Notes: generated by a model from the sequence alone, not told the origin. A stretch of DNA of 64,000 nucleotides from Ktedonosporobacter rubrisoli (GCF_004208415.1 NZ_CP035758.1:4030001-4094000), one strand, 5' to 3'; numbered from the stretch's first letter, positions 1 to 9,874 are shown. A program made the numbers and translations.

Positions 1-1
1 T

Positions 2-448
2 ATAGCCCTACCACTGAGTTTAGATGGGCACAAAGACGCGACCATGCGCACACGGGTAAAGCAGATCATGAGCATGCTAGGTATAGAGCAGTTTATGGAT
101 CGCTTTCCCTACGAAGTTTCGGGAGGACAGCAACAACGTGCCGCCGTGGCGCGCGCAGTCATTCATTCCCCTCAACTTATCCTGGCAGATGAACCAACCG
201 GCAATTTGGATTCGGCCTCGACCCACGCTCTGCTAGAAGTTTTCCAGCGCCTCAATAGTGAACTCGGGGCAACGCTTCTTGTCGTTACCCATGATCCCCT
301 GACGGCTAGCTTTAGCAATCGCATTATCTTCATTAAGGATGGGCGCGTCTTTACGCACCTGGAGCGCCAGGGGCATGCCCGACAGCAATTCTTCTCCCAT
401 ATTCTACAGATGCTCGCTCGCCTGGAGGGAAATCATGGAGTGGCATAG
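2..448 (+). CDS. ABC transporter ATP-binding protein, 5' end outside the window
   Basis: Nucleotide-binding subunit of an ABC transporter of the LolD/MacB/BceA type. The reading frame is open to the window edge, and the residues before the first internal ATG (position 44) still look like family sequence, so the gene starts upstream. Visible are the signature SGGQQQRAAVARA, Walker B LILADEPTGNLD and the switch histidine in VVTHD; Walker A lies outside. About 148 residues are present. Its stop overlaps the start of the permease gene by 14 bases, so the two are translationally coupled and form one transporter. The substrate is unknown; by analogy with BceAB it may be peptide-antibiotic resistance (inference). 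Confidence 0.93.
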   Translation: MALPLSLDGHKDATMRTRVKQIMSMLGIEQFMDRFPYEVSGGQQQRAAVARAVIHSPQLILADEPTGNLDSASTHALLEVFQRLNSELGATLLVVTHDPLTASFSNRIIFIKDGRVFTHLERQGHARQQFFSHILQMLARLEGNHGVA

Positions 449-2393
449 CCTCATCATAAAGAATATCCGGCGCAACCTTCGTCGCTACCTTGGGTACTTG
501 CTTGCCAGCACTGTCGCGATCCTCTGCTTCTGTATGTTTATTATCTTTGCCGCTAATCCCGAAGTAGCTCATGGCAAGGCGCCATCTTCCGCACGCGTAC
601 TCTTCACGATCAGTCAAGGTATTATTGCAATTTTCGCCCTCTTCTTCATCTTCTACTTTCATGCAGCATTGATCCGGCTGCGCAATAAAGAGTTCGGGCT
701 ACTGCTTACGCTTGGTGTCACGCGCCGCCAGCTTGGTTTGATGATCTTTTATGAAAGCCTTTTTATCGGTGTACTGGCACTCGTAGCCGGCATTGGGCTT
801 GGCATTCTTGCTTCTATTCCATTTACCCAGGCTGTTAGCGCCCTGTTAGAGTTGCCCAGGAGCATCTCTTTTAACTTGCAGCCTGCAGCTCTGCTCACCA
901 CTCTACTCCTCTTCGGCACAATCTTCTTGCTTGATGCGTTATTGATCTCCTTACGTGTGAGCTTACGCACGCCTCGCATGTTGCTATTAGGAGCACGCGA
1001 GCGGCAACGGCCTCCACGGGCGAGCTGGTGGAAAGTATTGTTTGGCCTGCTCAGTCTTGCAGCTGCCTACAGTATGGCAACTATGTTTAGCAATTTGCTT
1101 ATATTCAATGCATTACCGATCATTGCTCTGACCATTATCGGTACCTACTTCCTGTTTAGCCAGATCTTCGTCATGCTATTGAACGCGCTACGCCGCCGCT
1201 CACTGGCAGGAATCAGGCTGCTAACAGTCTCACGCCTGGCTTATCGCATGAGCGACTACTCGCGCATGATCACGACGGTAACTACGCTCAGCGCTATAGT
1301 TCTGGTGGGCATGGCGAGCGTCTTTGGGGTACAGCAATCTATGGCCGCCAGTATGCTCAAATTAACGCCATTCTCGCTCGAATATATCAGCGGCCCTGGC
1401 CAGACTTTCCCATTGAGCGCTCAGCAGGTGCGCGCTACTTTGAGCAAGCATCATTTCACGCTGCAAGAGGAGCTTGCAACCCCTGTTCTCACGGGTCTGC
1501 TTACCCATCAGGCAAAGGAACTGCCTGTCACTGTGCTCTCACTCTCTCAATATCGCCACTTGCGCGGGTCGCTCTTACAGCTCTACCCTGCTTGGGGAGA
1601 CAACCTGGATCAAGCATCCTCCCTGGCTAACGGGCAGGCTTACTTCTATGCGCCGCCCTACGTTTCCGACTTGTCCAGCGTTGTTGATGGCAAATATATT
1701 ACATTAAAAACTGATAAGCTCCTGCAGTCCCTGACCATCGAGACTGGACATGCCATGGTCTTCAATATGGACTTGCCAGACTTGAGCAGCTTTCTCGTGG
1801 TCATCAACGACACTACCTACGCCCAGATGGATAAAGTTGTGGCTCCAAACCTGCACAAACAAATCTATAGTTTCGCAGTACAGGAGTGGCGGCAGATGCG
1901 TCCGGCCGTCGATGAACTACGCAGCTCACTCACAGGGCAGCAGCAAGCACAATTCAGCGAGATTTATACTCCCTATAACGCGAATATGCAGACTTTCTCG
2001 CTTACGCTCTTCGCTACTTTCTTTGTCAGTTTGCTCTTCTTTCTGGCCGTTGGCATCTCGCTTTACTTTAAGCTCTTTACTCAACAGGAAGAAGATCGCC
2101 GCCAGTTTCGCGCCCTGGAGCGCGTCGGTATCCAGCAGAAAGAAGGACAGAGCGTGCTCACCTTAGAGCTGCTACTGCTGTTCTTTATTCCGGTGCTTAT
2201 TGCCATTATTCATGCCATCTTTGCCATGATCGATTTAGCTCACCAACTGGAATTGCAGGGCTGGGATGCTACGCCCATCTGGGGGGCCTTTGCTATTGTC
2301 TGCGCCTGCTACCTTGGCTGCATCGCGCTCTTCTTTCTGGCTGCACACATCAATTACTATCGTCAGCTCAAGGCCGCTGTGGCTCCAGGATAA
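435..2393 (+). CDS. FtsX-family ABC permease, BceB-like
   Basis: Membrane permease of 652 residues partnering the upstream ATPase. The start chosen is the ATG at 435, with GGAGGG six bases upstream; an earlier in-frame start at 339 lies inside the ATPase gene and is unlikely. The N-terminus reads as a basic segment then a hydrophobic helix (NIRRNLRRYLGYLLAS), followed by clusters of membrane segments near residues 20-110, 110-330 and 520-640, with a large polar domain at about 330-510 that would be extracytoplasmic. This layout matches BceB-type bacitracin and lantibiotic detoxification permeases. No histidine kinase or response regulator of the Bce type is visible downstream. Confidence 0.88.
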   Translation: MEWHSLIIKNIRRNLRRYLGYLLASTVAILCFCMFIIFAANPEVAHGKAPSSARVLFTISQGIIAIFALFFIFYFHAALIRLRNKEFGLLLTLGVTRRQLGLMIFYESLFIGVLALVAGIGLGILASIPFTQAVSALLELPRSISFNLQPAALLTTLLLFGTIFLLDALLISLRVSLRTPRMLLLGARERQRPPRASWWKVLFGLLSLAAAYSMATMFSNLLIFNALPIIALTIIGTYFLFSQIFVMLLNALRRRSLAGIRLLTVSRLAYRMSDYSRMITTVTTLSAIVLVGMASVFGVQQSMAASMLKLTPFSLEYISGPGQTFPLSAQQVRATLSKHHFTLQEELATPVLTGLLTHQAKELPVTVLSLSQYRHLRGSLLQLYPAWGDNLDQASSLANGQAYFYAPPYVSDLSSVVDGKYITLKTDKLLQSLTIETGHAMVFNMDLPDLSSFLVVINDTTYAQMDKVVAPNLHKQIYSFAVQEWRQMRPAVDELRSSLTGQQQAQFSEIYTPYNANMQTFSLTLFATFFVSLLFFLAVGISLYFKLFTQQEEDRRQFRALERVGIQQKEGQSVLTLELLLLFFIPVLIAIIHAIFAMIDLAHQLELQGWDATPIWGAFAIVCACYLGCIALFFLAAHINYYRQLKAAVAPG

Positions 2394-2429
2394 AACCGGG
2401 GAGCGAAGCACATCTTCAGGGTGATAAAA

Positions 2430-2481
2430 AACCTCCTGGGGAGCAGATAAAGTATGCTTTTGTCTGCTCTCTCCAGAGGTT
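2430..2481. terminator. Bidirectional hairpin between convergent genes
   Basis: Arms AACCTCCTGGGGAGCAGA (2430-2447) and TCTGCTCTCTCCAGAGGTT (2463-2481) pair with one or two bulges. An A-run at 2426-2430 provides a U-tract for the minus-strand transcript. It lies 36 bases after the permease stop and 32 bases after the end of the minus-strand hydrolase gene, so it may serve both. Confidence 0.6.
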
Positions 2482-2512
2482 CTTATTATGCTATCGAAAA
2501 TGGCCTCTCATC

Positions 2513-3313
2513 CTAGCCTTCAAAGAATTCTATGAGGGCCGGAGCAAGGATGTCATCAGCTGGACCATGGTCCTGGCCTGCCAGGCGACAATGTTGCCCA
2601 TGAGGGAGAATGGCAGCCAGTTCTTGAGCGCTATGCTGCATGTAGGCGGGGCTGGCGCCACCATCCATGACAAGGGTCGGAATCTGAATTGATGACCATT
2701 TTCTAATCGACAATGGATTGCCGCGCACCGTGTCGCCCATAATAGCACCATCGTATAGCAACGTGTGCGCCACGGCCTCCGATCCTTGCCAGAAGGGGGC
2801 CTGGCGTATGCCAGCAATAGCTTCGGCAGGCATGCCAACTGCCTTGACCATAAAGTACTCAAGTGCATCGCCACGACGGCCAGCGGCTATCAGCTCGTTG
2901 AGATGCCCTACATAATCCTCTGGTATTGGTGGACGACTGTCATCTATGATGAATGGTGGTTCATACAATGCTAGTTTTGCAATCCTGCCAGCTGAAAGTT
3001 GGCGCGCTGCCTCTAGAGACAGAACTGCTCCTGAAGAATGTCCAAAGACGAAGGCTGAGCCACCCGCTTCGGTGATCAGAGCGTCAATGTCCTCAACCTC
3101 GCGCTCGACGGCATAAGGTTTGGTATCTCCACTGTCGCCACGGCCACGCCTATCGTAGGCAAATACTGTGAAGTGGGATGAAATAAGGCCGGTTGCGAAC
3201 TGCTGCTCAGCCGCCCGGGTGGCGGTTGCCCCGGCTACCAGGATAAGCGCAGGGCCCTTCCCTGACCGATCAAACGCGATAGAGGTACCATCACTAGAAA
3301 TAACTTTCTCCAC
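2513..3313 (-). CDS. Alpha/beta hydrolase
   Basis: Cytoplasmic alpha/beta-hydrolase-fold enzyme of 266 residues, the usual length. The GTG start at 3313 is preceded by AAGGGAG at a good distance. The nucleophile elbow is GHSSG with Ser93, the oxyanion region is near LVAGAT (residues 25-30), and the catalytic histidine is probably His249 in GQDHGP; an aspartate in VMDGG completes the likely triad. The substrate cannot be told from sequence. It is transcribed alone, convergent to the ABC genes. A weak promoter-like pair (TTTGGG, 17 bases, GATAAT) lies in the upstream gap. Confidence 0.88.
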   Translation of the reverse strand: MEKVISSDGTSIAFDRSGKGPALILVAGATATRAAEQQFATGLISSHFTVFAYDRRGRGDSGDTKPYAVEREVEDIDALITEAGGSAFVFGHSSGAVLSLEAARQLSAGRIAKLALYEPPFIIDDSRPPIPEDYVGHLNELIAAGRRGDALEYFMVKAVGMPAEAIAGIRQAPFWQGSEAVAHTLLYDGAIMGDTVRGNPLSIRKWSSIQIPTLVMDGGASPAYMQHSAQELAAILPHGQHCRLAGQDHGPADDILAPALIEFFEG

Positions 3314-3818
3314 AAGAAGCTCCCTTATTTTTTCTTCTCGCTAGCCTGATCCCAATATTATCTACTTCTATGATACTTCCCCAAACACTGCTACCCTCAG
3401 CAGGCTATCTATATTCTCATTCTTTTACGCACAACTCAACCTGGAAATGAAAGCGCTGATTCGAGCTCTCTCACCTCAATACTGCTATAAAGCCGTATCT
3501 TTATGCTCAGGTGGTCTTGTTAAGAGAAGGCATATAGAGACGAGAAAATGGAAGATAAACAGGCGGTTTGCTTGTTGGATAAGCAGCAGAGAGTCTAATA
3601 GGGACGTTTTATCCCCGGCCCGGCTATAGATACACAAAAGCAGGCAGGTTTGGAAGGAGGGTAAAGACAACAAGGAGGCTTGCAGGCGCACCTATTTATG
3701 GCTGCCTACATTATTTCCTGGTATTGCTTGTATTCCTCCTGGCAAAGATAAGAAGCACAGCACAAGGGTGCAATGAACCTTCTTCATTATTATCGCGGAC
3801 AAAGACCAATCATAGCCC
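3314..3818. other. Intergenic stretch, no gene seen
   Basis: About 500 bases between the hydrolase start and the end of the small minus-strand gene. Short open frames here (for example 3447-3629 plus) lack ribosome sites and protein-like composition. Apart from a weak hydrolase promoter near 3350-3390 I see nothing definable. Confidence 0.4.
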
Positions 3819-4142
3819 TTAGAATTCAAACTCCACAGTGACGCGCGGTAACTTGAATCCTGCAGTTTGATGGTAATAGAGCCGTATCGATTGGGCTACA
3901 ATCTCATTATCGCGAGGCTGGCGAAACTTACCTCGTTGGGCTCCCCCACGTGCCAGCACCTGTATACGCCATGTACCATTCGTACGTTTGAGCCCTGCCG
4001 GGACGGCAGGTTGTAGAAGGGACGCCACACGAGGGGATTGCCGATTTATGATACGCAAGATCCCCGACCAGTGTTCATCGAGAACAGACGTGAATTGTTT
4101 AGCGAATTCATCGTGGCGAATATGCGATTTCTTCTGCTCCAC
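3819..4142 (-). CDS. Small protein resembling the C-terminal domain of DNA polymerase III gamma/tau
   Basis: A 107-residue protein. The GTG start at 4142 is chosen because AGGAGG sits six bases upstream; the longer TTG-initiated frame would bury this site. After a short basic lead the pattern is that of the DnaX tail domain: an aromatic-led helix (EHWSGILRIIN), a helix of the type SPRVASLLQPAVP, a beta strand (TWRIQVLA), a basic stretch, then a helix and the closing strand LPRVTVEFEF. The resemblance is from pattern recognition only. No AAA+ clamp-loader part or Walker motif is present, so it cannot be a clamp-loader subunit by itself. It may be a fragment of a duplicated dnaX or an independent small protein. 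Confidence 0.55.
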   Translation of the reverse strand: MEQKKSHIRHDEFAKQFTSVLDEHWSGILRIINRQSPRVASLLQPAVPAGLKRTNGTWRIQVLARGGAQRGKFRQPRDNEIVAQSIRLYYHQTAGFKLPRVTVEFEF

Positions 4143-4268
4143 GAGAGGCCTCCTTGTTTCTCTCAAGGGACTGGCATTGTCTCAAGTAATGCCTACGCCA
4201 TTCATTATACCTCATCATCCGCTACGCCAGTCTATATCCCTCTGCATACAGCCACATTCAGATCTGAA

Positions 4269-4299
4269 GTATCCAGGCAAGGCTCACTTACCTGGATAC
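4269..4299 (-). terminator. Hairpin after the S9 peptidase gene
   Basis: Perfect 9-bp arms GTATCCAGG / CCTGGATAC with a 13-base loop, starting 14 bases after the peptidase stop on the minus strand. There is no real U-run afterwards (TTCAGATC), so termination is plausible but not certain. Confidence 0.45.
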
Positions 4300-4312
4300 C
4301 CACTATACCTGA

Positions 4313-6271
4313 CTAAGCTTGCTGAGAAGCATTCTTGACAAAGCGCTCAAGCCAACGTAGCAGGCGCGTGTAGAAATCGCGAAGGTGCTCTCTTTCACGG
4401 AAGCCATGATCTTCCCGTGGATAGATCACGCACTCAACCGGGACATTGCGCTCACGCAAAGCACGATAAAATGCATAGGCCTGAGCTACCGGCACGGCGC
4501 GATCGGCGGCGCCATGAATAATCAGAGTTGGAGTTTTTACCCGACCAGCAAAGGCCAGGGGAGAGTTGCGCAGATAGGCCTCGGGCGCCTCTAAGGGATC
4601 AGCTTTAAGCAGGCGCATATCGGCATCGGCAATGTTGCTCTGAGCATGCATGTTAAGCCAATCGACAATGCCAGCCCCCACCAGAGCTGCCTTGAAACGA
4701 TCGGTATGCGTAATAGTCCAGCCGCTCAAAAAGCCGCCATTACTCCAGCCGCCGATACTCGTACGTTCGGGATCAACCCATCCCTGCGCGATTACATAGT
4801 CAGCACCGTACAAAATATCCTGGTAATCTTTACCACCCATATCTCCTAAAACTGCATCGGCAAAAGCTACACCATGCCCCCAGCTTCCCCGCATATTTGG
4901 CTGCAAAACCGCATAGCCGGCCGAGGCAAGCATCTGCACATAGAGATTACAGCAGTCCTGACGGGCCCCGGAAGGTCCGCCGTGCACCTCGACAAAGAGC
5001 GGTGGCAGCTCACCTGGCCGGGTATGCAATGGCGGGGTAAAGATAGCATCGATGAGCCAACCATCGACGCTGGGATAGCGAATACGTCGGCTTTGTGAAA
5101 GGGCAAAGCTCTCTTCTGCCAGAGCATTCAAATGGGTCAGGCAGCGCCATTTAACATGTGCCTCCGACACCTGCTCCAATTCGCCAAGCCAGACCTCTGC
5201 CGGCTCCTGCGAGCTGGAATGAATAACGAGAAAGCGCCGCAGATCAGGGGTAGAGGCCATCAGCCTGGTGTATGGCACAATCACAAAGTCTTCTTCAAGA
5301 AGCGTAATTGCATTATTACCAAGATCAACAATCCCCACCTGGGAAGTCACGCCATACCAGCCGGCAAAAAGCAGGCGCTGATCATCCGGGAACCAGGCAC
5401 ACCAACCAGGGCTGCAGTCAAGGCCTGGCGTGACGTTGCGCGCCTCTCCACCATTAATAGCGATGACATAGATATCGCCGCCGCCCTGGCATGGATCGCT
5501 CCATTCGCCGGAAATATATGCGAGCTGCTGGCTATCAGGGGACCAGGCCAGGCCACTGGCTTGCCGCGTTAATTGCGTTAGCTGACGTACAGCACCGCCC
5601 GAGGCTGGCACAATACCTATCTGGCCACGATACCAATCGGTATCATCAGATCCTGTAGAATAATAGAGAGCGATATAACGTCCATCCGGCGACCAGGCAT
5701 ATTCCCAGATGGTAACTCCTTCTGGGGTGATTGGCACAGGCAAACCACCATCCGTATGCGTTGACCAGAGCCTGCGTGGCCGCGCTGGCGCAAGAACAAT
5801 GGGATCTTTTGCAGGCTCTGGACCATCAAGAGAGATAAAGGCAATCTGGCTGCCATCCGGCGACCAGGCAGGATCGCTTACCCCATTTGGCATCTCACAG
5901 ATACGCCTTGCCTGTTCCCTCTCCAGAGGACGAACGTAGAGTTGAGGCTTACCCGCCTGGCCATTCTCAGACTGCTCCACAGCCAGAAAAGCAAGTTTCT
6001 GGCCATCGGGAGACCAGCGCGGCTCCTGCTCGCTGTATTTACCACTAGCACACGGATAGGGCTTTGCATCTGCCTCGTCGCAGTTAAGCAGCCAGATATG
6101 TCCGCTCTTGACAGAATCAGCACCTGCATATGCCCAAACTACATAGGCCACATGCTGACCATCCGGGGAAATGACGGGATCAGTCGGCGTTAGCACGCTA
6201 AACAGGTTATCAGGAGTAACAGGCACCCTTGGGCTTGATACCGAAGAAAGCGAACTAGCTCTTTCACTCAT
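4313..6271 (-). CDS. S9 family peptidase (prolyl oligopeptidase/acylaminoacyl-peptidase type)
   Basis: Serine peptidase of 652 residues with the two-part structure of family S9: an N-terminal beta-propeller (about residues 15-400) with repeated WSPDG-type blades (EPRWSPDGQ, DPAWSPDGS, EYAWSPDGR, GLAWSPDSQ), then an alpha/beta-hydrolase domain. The catalytic triad is readable: Ser510 in GGWSNGGF, Asp590 in HGAADRAVP and His622 in EDHGF. The propeller normally restricts entry to short peptides. No signal peptide is seen, so it is probably cytoplasmic and works in peptide turnover. The ATG at 6271 has a rather distant GAAGGGA. A stable hairpin lies in its 5' leader. Confidence 0.93.
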   Translation of the reverse strand: MSERASSLSSVSSPRVPVTPDNLFSVLTPTDPVISPDGQHVAYVVWAYAGADSVKSGHIWLLNCDEADAKPYPCASGKYSEQEPRWSPDGQKLAFLAVEQSENGQAGKPQLYVRPLEREQARRICEMPNGVSDPAWSPDGSQIAFISLDGPEPAKDPIVLAPARPRRLWSTHTDGGLPVPITPEGVTIWEYAWSPDGRYIALYYSTGSDDTDWYRGQIGIVPASGGAVRQLTQLTRQASGLAWSPDSQQLAYISGEWSDPCQGGGDIYVIAINGGEARNVTPGLDCSPGWCAWFPDDQRLLFAGWYGVTSQVGIVDLGNNAITLLEEDFVIVPYTRLMASTPDLRRFLVIHSSSQEPAEVWLGELEQVSEAHVKWRCLTHLNALAEESFALSQSRRIRYPSVDGWLIDAIFTPPLHTRPGELPPLFVEVHGGPSGARQDCCNLYVQMLASAGYAVLQPNMRGSWGHGVAFADAVLGDMGGKDYQDILYGADYVIAQGWVDPERTSIGGWSNGGFLSGWTITHTDRFKAALVGAGIVDWLNMHAQSNIADADMRLLKADPLEAPEAYLRNSPLAFAGRVKTPTLIIHGAADRAVPVAQAYAFYRALRERNVPVECVIYPREDHGFREREHLRDFYTRLLRWLERFVKNASQQA

Positions 6272-6300
6272 ATTTCTTAAATATCCCTTCCGCTTCTACT

Positions 6301-6337
6301 TTTCACCCCGCTTGCCTGTTATGGCAGCGAGGTGAAA
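6301..6337 (-). promoter_or_regulatory. Hairpin in the 5' leader of the S9 peptidase
   Basis: Arms TTTCACCCCGCTTGCC and GGCAGCGAGGTGAAA pair almost fully around a 5-base loop, 30 bases upstream of the peptidase ATG. On the minus strand it is not followed by a U-run, so mRNA stabilisation or a regulatory stem is more likely than termination (inference). Confidence 0.4.
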
Positions 6338-6655
6338 AACAACACTGTAGCCAGATCTTCTAGCTATTCTTTCTACCAGCCCATTGTATGCCATCACCCA
6401 ATTGGGGTACAACCAGACCAGCAATTATAAGCAATGCTTTTGCACACCTCTGGCGCAGGATTTGAGGTGAAGCATCCCATAGTTTGCTCCTTTCCTATAT
6501 TTATTCTCAGTCGTCTTCACCTTCGAAGACTACAGTCTGAGCGCAGAAGGGTTGACATCACCTATGTCCATGATTGAATGGGTGAAGGTGCCGCAAAGGT
6601 TGGGGATCAACGGAAGGGCAGGATTCCCAATCGGTTGTATAGCTTCCAGCCTCAG
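6338..6655. other. Intergenic stretch, no gene seen
   Basis: This gap separates the S9 peptidase from the end of the LuxR regulator gene, both on the minus strand. It should hold the peptidase promoter. No convincing open frame, repeat or RNA gene is seen. Confidence 0.4.
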
Positions 6656-9600
6656 CTAAAGCAGGTGCAGGCGCACCATCTCGGCGATAACTTCAGCGCG
6701 TCTACTCACTCCCAGCTTGCGATAAATGCTACTAACCTGGCTCTTAATCGTATTAAGGGAAACTGTTAACTCCTGTGCTATCTCTGCGTAGGTCATGCCG
6801 GTTACCAGCAGACGCAAGACCCGCTGCTCCTGACGAGATAGCGGCGAAAGCTGCATTTGCTTGACAGCATTTTGCGATAGAGGGGGCTGGACGAGGGAGG
6901 CCAGCTTAGTTGGCGTCTTTCGTTTCTGTGAGAGGTTTCTCTCTTCCTGTTCAAAGGCAGCCAGCAAGCGCAACAGCCAGGGCATAGATAGAGTGTACAT
7001 ACCGCCTGTAAGGGCCTCATTTCCTGCCATCCCTTGCAGCGCTTTGAGGGCCTGTTTCATGGGCCGGCCTCCATCTAAATACACACGTATAGAGCTCTCT
7101 GGTTCAGTCAGCGCAAACAGACGACTGGCGCACTGGAGCGCACGTTCTCTCTCGCCCGTAGAGAAGAAGGCCATTACAGAGAGGGCAAGGAAGCGCGTAG
7201 TGGTCTCGATATTTCCTGGCAGATCAAGATGTATCCTGAAGCGCTCCAGCGTCTCGGTCGCCTGAGTATACTGCCGCTGCGCCAGCAAGATCTGCACAAG
7301 CATCAACACATCCTCCTGATAGAAAGGGTTCCAGTTCTCTGCTGAGAATGTCGTCTGGGCAGCCCAGCCCGCTGCAAGGCTGAGGTCGCCCCGAGCCAGC
7401 CACACTTGCAGGCGGGTCTGATGAACCCAGTGAGCGTGACCTGCAAAGCCTTCGTGCGCAAAGAGTGCTTCCAATCTTCGTAATGCATTCTGGGAAGTAT
7501 CCAGTTCCCCTTTTGCCAGCCCGAGCCTGGCCTGATAGACCTCCCCTATAATCATTAGTTCCGCATGTTGCCATTCCTGGGCCAACCAGAGCAAACGCTG
7601 CAGCCAGCCAGAAGCTTCCTCTAGCCGATTCCAGGCATAGGAAACGTTAAAGAGGGAATGATACAGATAGCCAGCCAGGGCAAGATGGCCACCAAGCTGC
7701 TCGATAAGCGCGAGTGCCTCCTCGCACTGCTGATGCACATTGCGCAATTGCCCGGCATGCTCATACGCCAGAACGAGGCGACACATTATTTGGAGCGTTG
7801 CCAGATGATCCCCAGACGAAATCACCAAATTGCGCGCCTCCAGCAGTCGCTGCACAAGAAAGGCTCCCTGACCCTCGTGCGTATAGGCCAGCCAGAAGGC
7901 AAAGGAAAGCGGGATCAGATTCCAGACGACCTCCTCATCGGGCGGCAGCGCCTCGACCTCCTGGGTAAGGGACCGCAAGCGTTCTGTATCGCCCTGCTTG
8001 TGAACATCTCTCACTTCCATTAAAGCAAACAACAAGCGTAGACGCCGCTTGATCAGGGCCACTTCGGTCTCCGGGAAGTCTGGCGTCGGAGCGCTGCGTA
8101 CGAACCCTTGCAGGCGTGAAAGAAGTAGCATCACCTGGGCCACAGTGCTGATATATTGGCACTCGCTGCTATTTTGAACTGCGTTGAGGGAACGAAGAGC
8201 AGTATTGAGGGCCAGGCGTACATGTTGGCGTAGAATAACATCTGGCAGGGAGAGAACCCACTTGTGAATGATGCTAGCCTCCTCATGCAACCAGAAATGC
8301 GCTGCAGCTTGCTCCATCAAAGCTGCAGCATAGGCATAGTCTTGTGCGCTTAGCGCATGAGTAATGGCTTCTCGCCACTCGCCCGTCGCCTCATAAAAGC
8401 GTGCAGCCCTCATATGCAGGAGAGGAACTAATCCTGGCCGGAAGGCCTGTAAACGAGCTTGCAGCGCCTCACGAAAGAGATCATGATAGCGATACCACTG
8501 CCGATACTCATCCAGAGGCACAACAAAAAGATTGGCCCGTTCGATCTCCTCTAACATCTGTTGGCTGGTCTCTTGCCTCAAATCGGCAGTAATAGCCTGA
8601 CAGAGGGCAGCGTTCATCTTACTTACCACACTGGTCTGTAATAGAAAATCCTGCAGCCCAGGCGGAAGTCGTGCCAGAATATCCTGCTGCACGTAGTCCA
8701 ACAAATAGCGGTGAGAGCCTTTAAAATCTTTGAGAAAGGATAAGGTATCTTCGCGTTTGGAAAGGGCAAGGGCAGCCAGTTGCAATCCCGCAACCCAGCC
8801 TTCTGTCCTTTGATACAGAAGCGCTACCTCTTCTTCTGAGAGAGCTAAGCCCATAGAATGGTGCAAAAAGCGCAGCGCTTCTTCATGTGTAAAACGCAGA
8901 TCCTGATCATGGATCTCAATCATTTGCCCCTGTACACGGAGCCGAGAGAGAGGGAACTCAGGATTTGTACGTGTAATAAGCACAAGATGCAGATTGGCAG
9001 GAAGCTGAGTAATGAAGGAGAGCGTTGAATCAATGATGGCCATGTCGGAGATCACATGATAGTCATCAAGAATCAGAATGATTTCTGCGGATTCTTCCCG
9101 GAGGTCCTGAAGAAGCGCTCTCACAACGGTTGAGGGAGAAAGAGATGTAGGCACCTGCAACATAGCAAGAGCAGTTCGTCCAAGAGCAGGCGAGCAGGTG
9201 CGCAGAGCAGCAATACACGCGGTCCAAAAACGGAGCGGATCATTATCCAATGCATCAAGGGAGAGCCAGGCAAAAGCCCGATTCCCCGTTGTCTCTCCGA
9301 TGGTGGAATGACTCCTATGTTGCTGTGAGCAGTGAGCAACCCATGAGGAGAGCAGCGTGGTCTTGCCGCTTCCGGCAGAGGCAGAGACAAGTGTTAAGGG
9401 ATGAGACCATACAGCCTCCAAATCACTGAACAAGCGCTCGCGAGGAACCAGATGCGTGAACAGGCGTGGGCGAGAAAGGTTGGATGAGAACAACACTCCT
9501 CCAGGCTCAGTCTGAGGAGAGATCTGGTCGTGCCCAATTTCCTCCTCAGAAGGAAAGGTTGCCAGCGCCAGAGCCGCCTCCTCCAAATGGTCGAATGTTA

Positions 9601-9874
9601 CCTTGACTGAGGGTCCCAGATAGTGTTTGCGCGTGCACCGTGCCTTGGTGCAATAGGCATACCAGTAGCCTGCTCCTCGCACCCTAGCTTCTTTGAGAAG
9701 CGAGATGCGGCCTGCTTTCCCAACAAAGGCAAAGGCAGTATGCTCATCCAACCAGTCTCGCCATGCGGGTTCGTCTCCCCGATGGAAACAGCGCTCAAAT
9801 AACCCACCTGTCGTAAGTTCATACTGCTGACGCACTTCGGACCAGGCGAGTACATGTAAAGATGGGCCTGGCAT
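6656..9874 (-). CDS. LuxR-family/STAND transcriptional regulator, MalT-like
   Basis: A 1072-residue regulator. The order is: an N-terminal module of about 110 residues containing CTKARCTRKHY, which appears to be lineage-specific; a STAND NTPase with Walker A SAGSGKTT (around 166-173) and Walker B IILILDDYH; helical TPR-like repeats through the middle; and a C-terminal LuxR helix-turn-helix (LSRQEQRVLRLLVTGMTYAE then NTIKSQVSSIYRKLGV). Proteins of this build bind an inducer in the repeat domain, oligomerise with ATP and activate transcription. The ATG at 9874 has AGGAG six bases upstream. The inducer and targets are unknown; its neighbours are the hpa genes upstream and the S9 peptidase downstream, all on the same strand. 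Confidence 0.93.
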   Translation of the reverse strand: MPGPSLHVLAWSEVRQQYELTTGGLFERCFHRGDEPAWRDWLDEHTAFAFVGKAGRISLLKEARVRGAGYWYAYCTKARCTRKHYLGPSVKVTFDHLEEAALALATFPSEEEIGHDQISPQTEPGGVLFSSNLSRPRLFTHLVPRERLFSDLEAVWSHPLTLVSASAGSGKTTLLSSWVAHCSQQHRSHSTIGETTGNRAFAWLSLDALDNDPLRFWTACIAALRTCSPALGRTALAMLQVPTSLSPSTVVRALLQDLREESAEIILILDDYHVISDMAIIDSTLSFITQLPANLHLVLITRTNPEFPLSRLRVQGQMIEIHDQDLRFTHEEALRFLHHSMGLALSEEEVALLYQRTEGWVAGLQLAALALSKREDTLSFLKDFKGSHRYLLDYVQQDILARLPPGLQDFLLQTSVVSKMNAALCQAITADLRQETSQQMLEEIERANLFVVPLDEYRQWYRYHDLFREALQARLQAFRPGLVPLLHMRAARFYEATGEWREAITHALSAQDYAYAAALMEQAAAHFWLHEEASIIHKWVLSLPDVILRQHVRLALNTALRSLNAVQNSSECQYISTVAQVMLLLSRLQGFVRSAPTPDFPETEVALIKRRLRLLFALMEVRDVHKQGDTERLRSLTQEVEALPPDEEVVWNLIPLSFAFWLAYTHEGQGAFLVQRLLEARNLVISSGDHLATLQIMCRLVLAYEHAGQLRNVHQQCEEALALIEQLGGHLALAGYLYHSLFNVSYAWNRLEEASGWLQRLLWLAQEWQHAELMIIGEVYQARLGLAKGELDTSQNALRRLEALFAHEGFAGHAHWVHQTRLQVWLARGDLSLAAGWAAQTTFSAENWNPFYQEDVLMLVQILLAQRQYTQATETLERFRIHLDLPGNIETTTRFLALSVMAFFSTGERERALQCASRLFALTEPESSIRVYLDGGRPMKQALKALQGMAGNEALTGGMYTLSMPWLLRLLAAFEQEERNLSQKRKTPTKLASLVQPPLSQNAVKQMQLSPLSRQEQRVLRLLVTGMTYAEIAQELTVSLNTIKSQVSSIYRKLGVSRRAEVIAEMVRLHLL

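Noticed and set aside
5132..5572. A 146-codon plus-strand frame inside the S9 peptidase gene
   Set aside because: The peptidase on the other strand has full catalytic motifs; this frame has none and no start signal.
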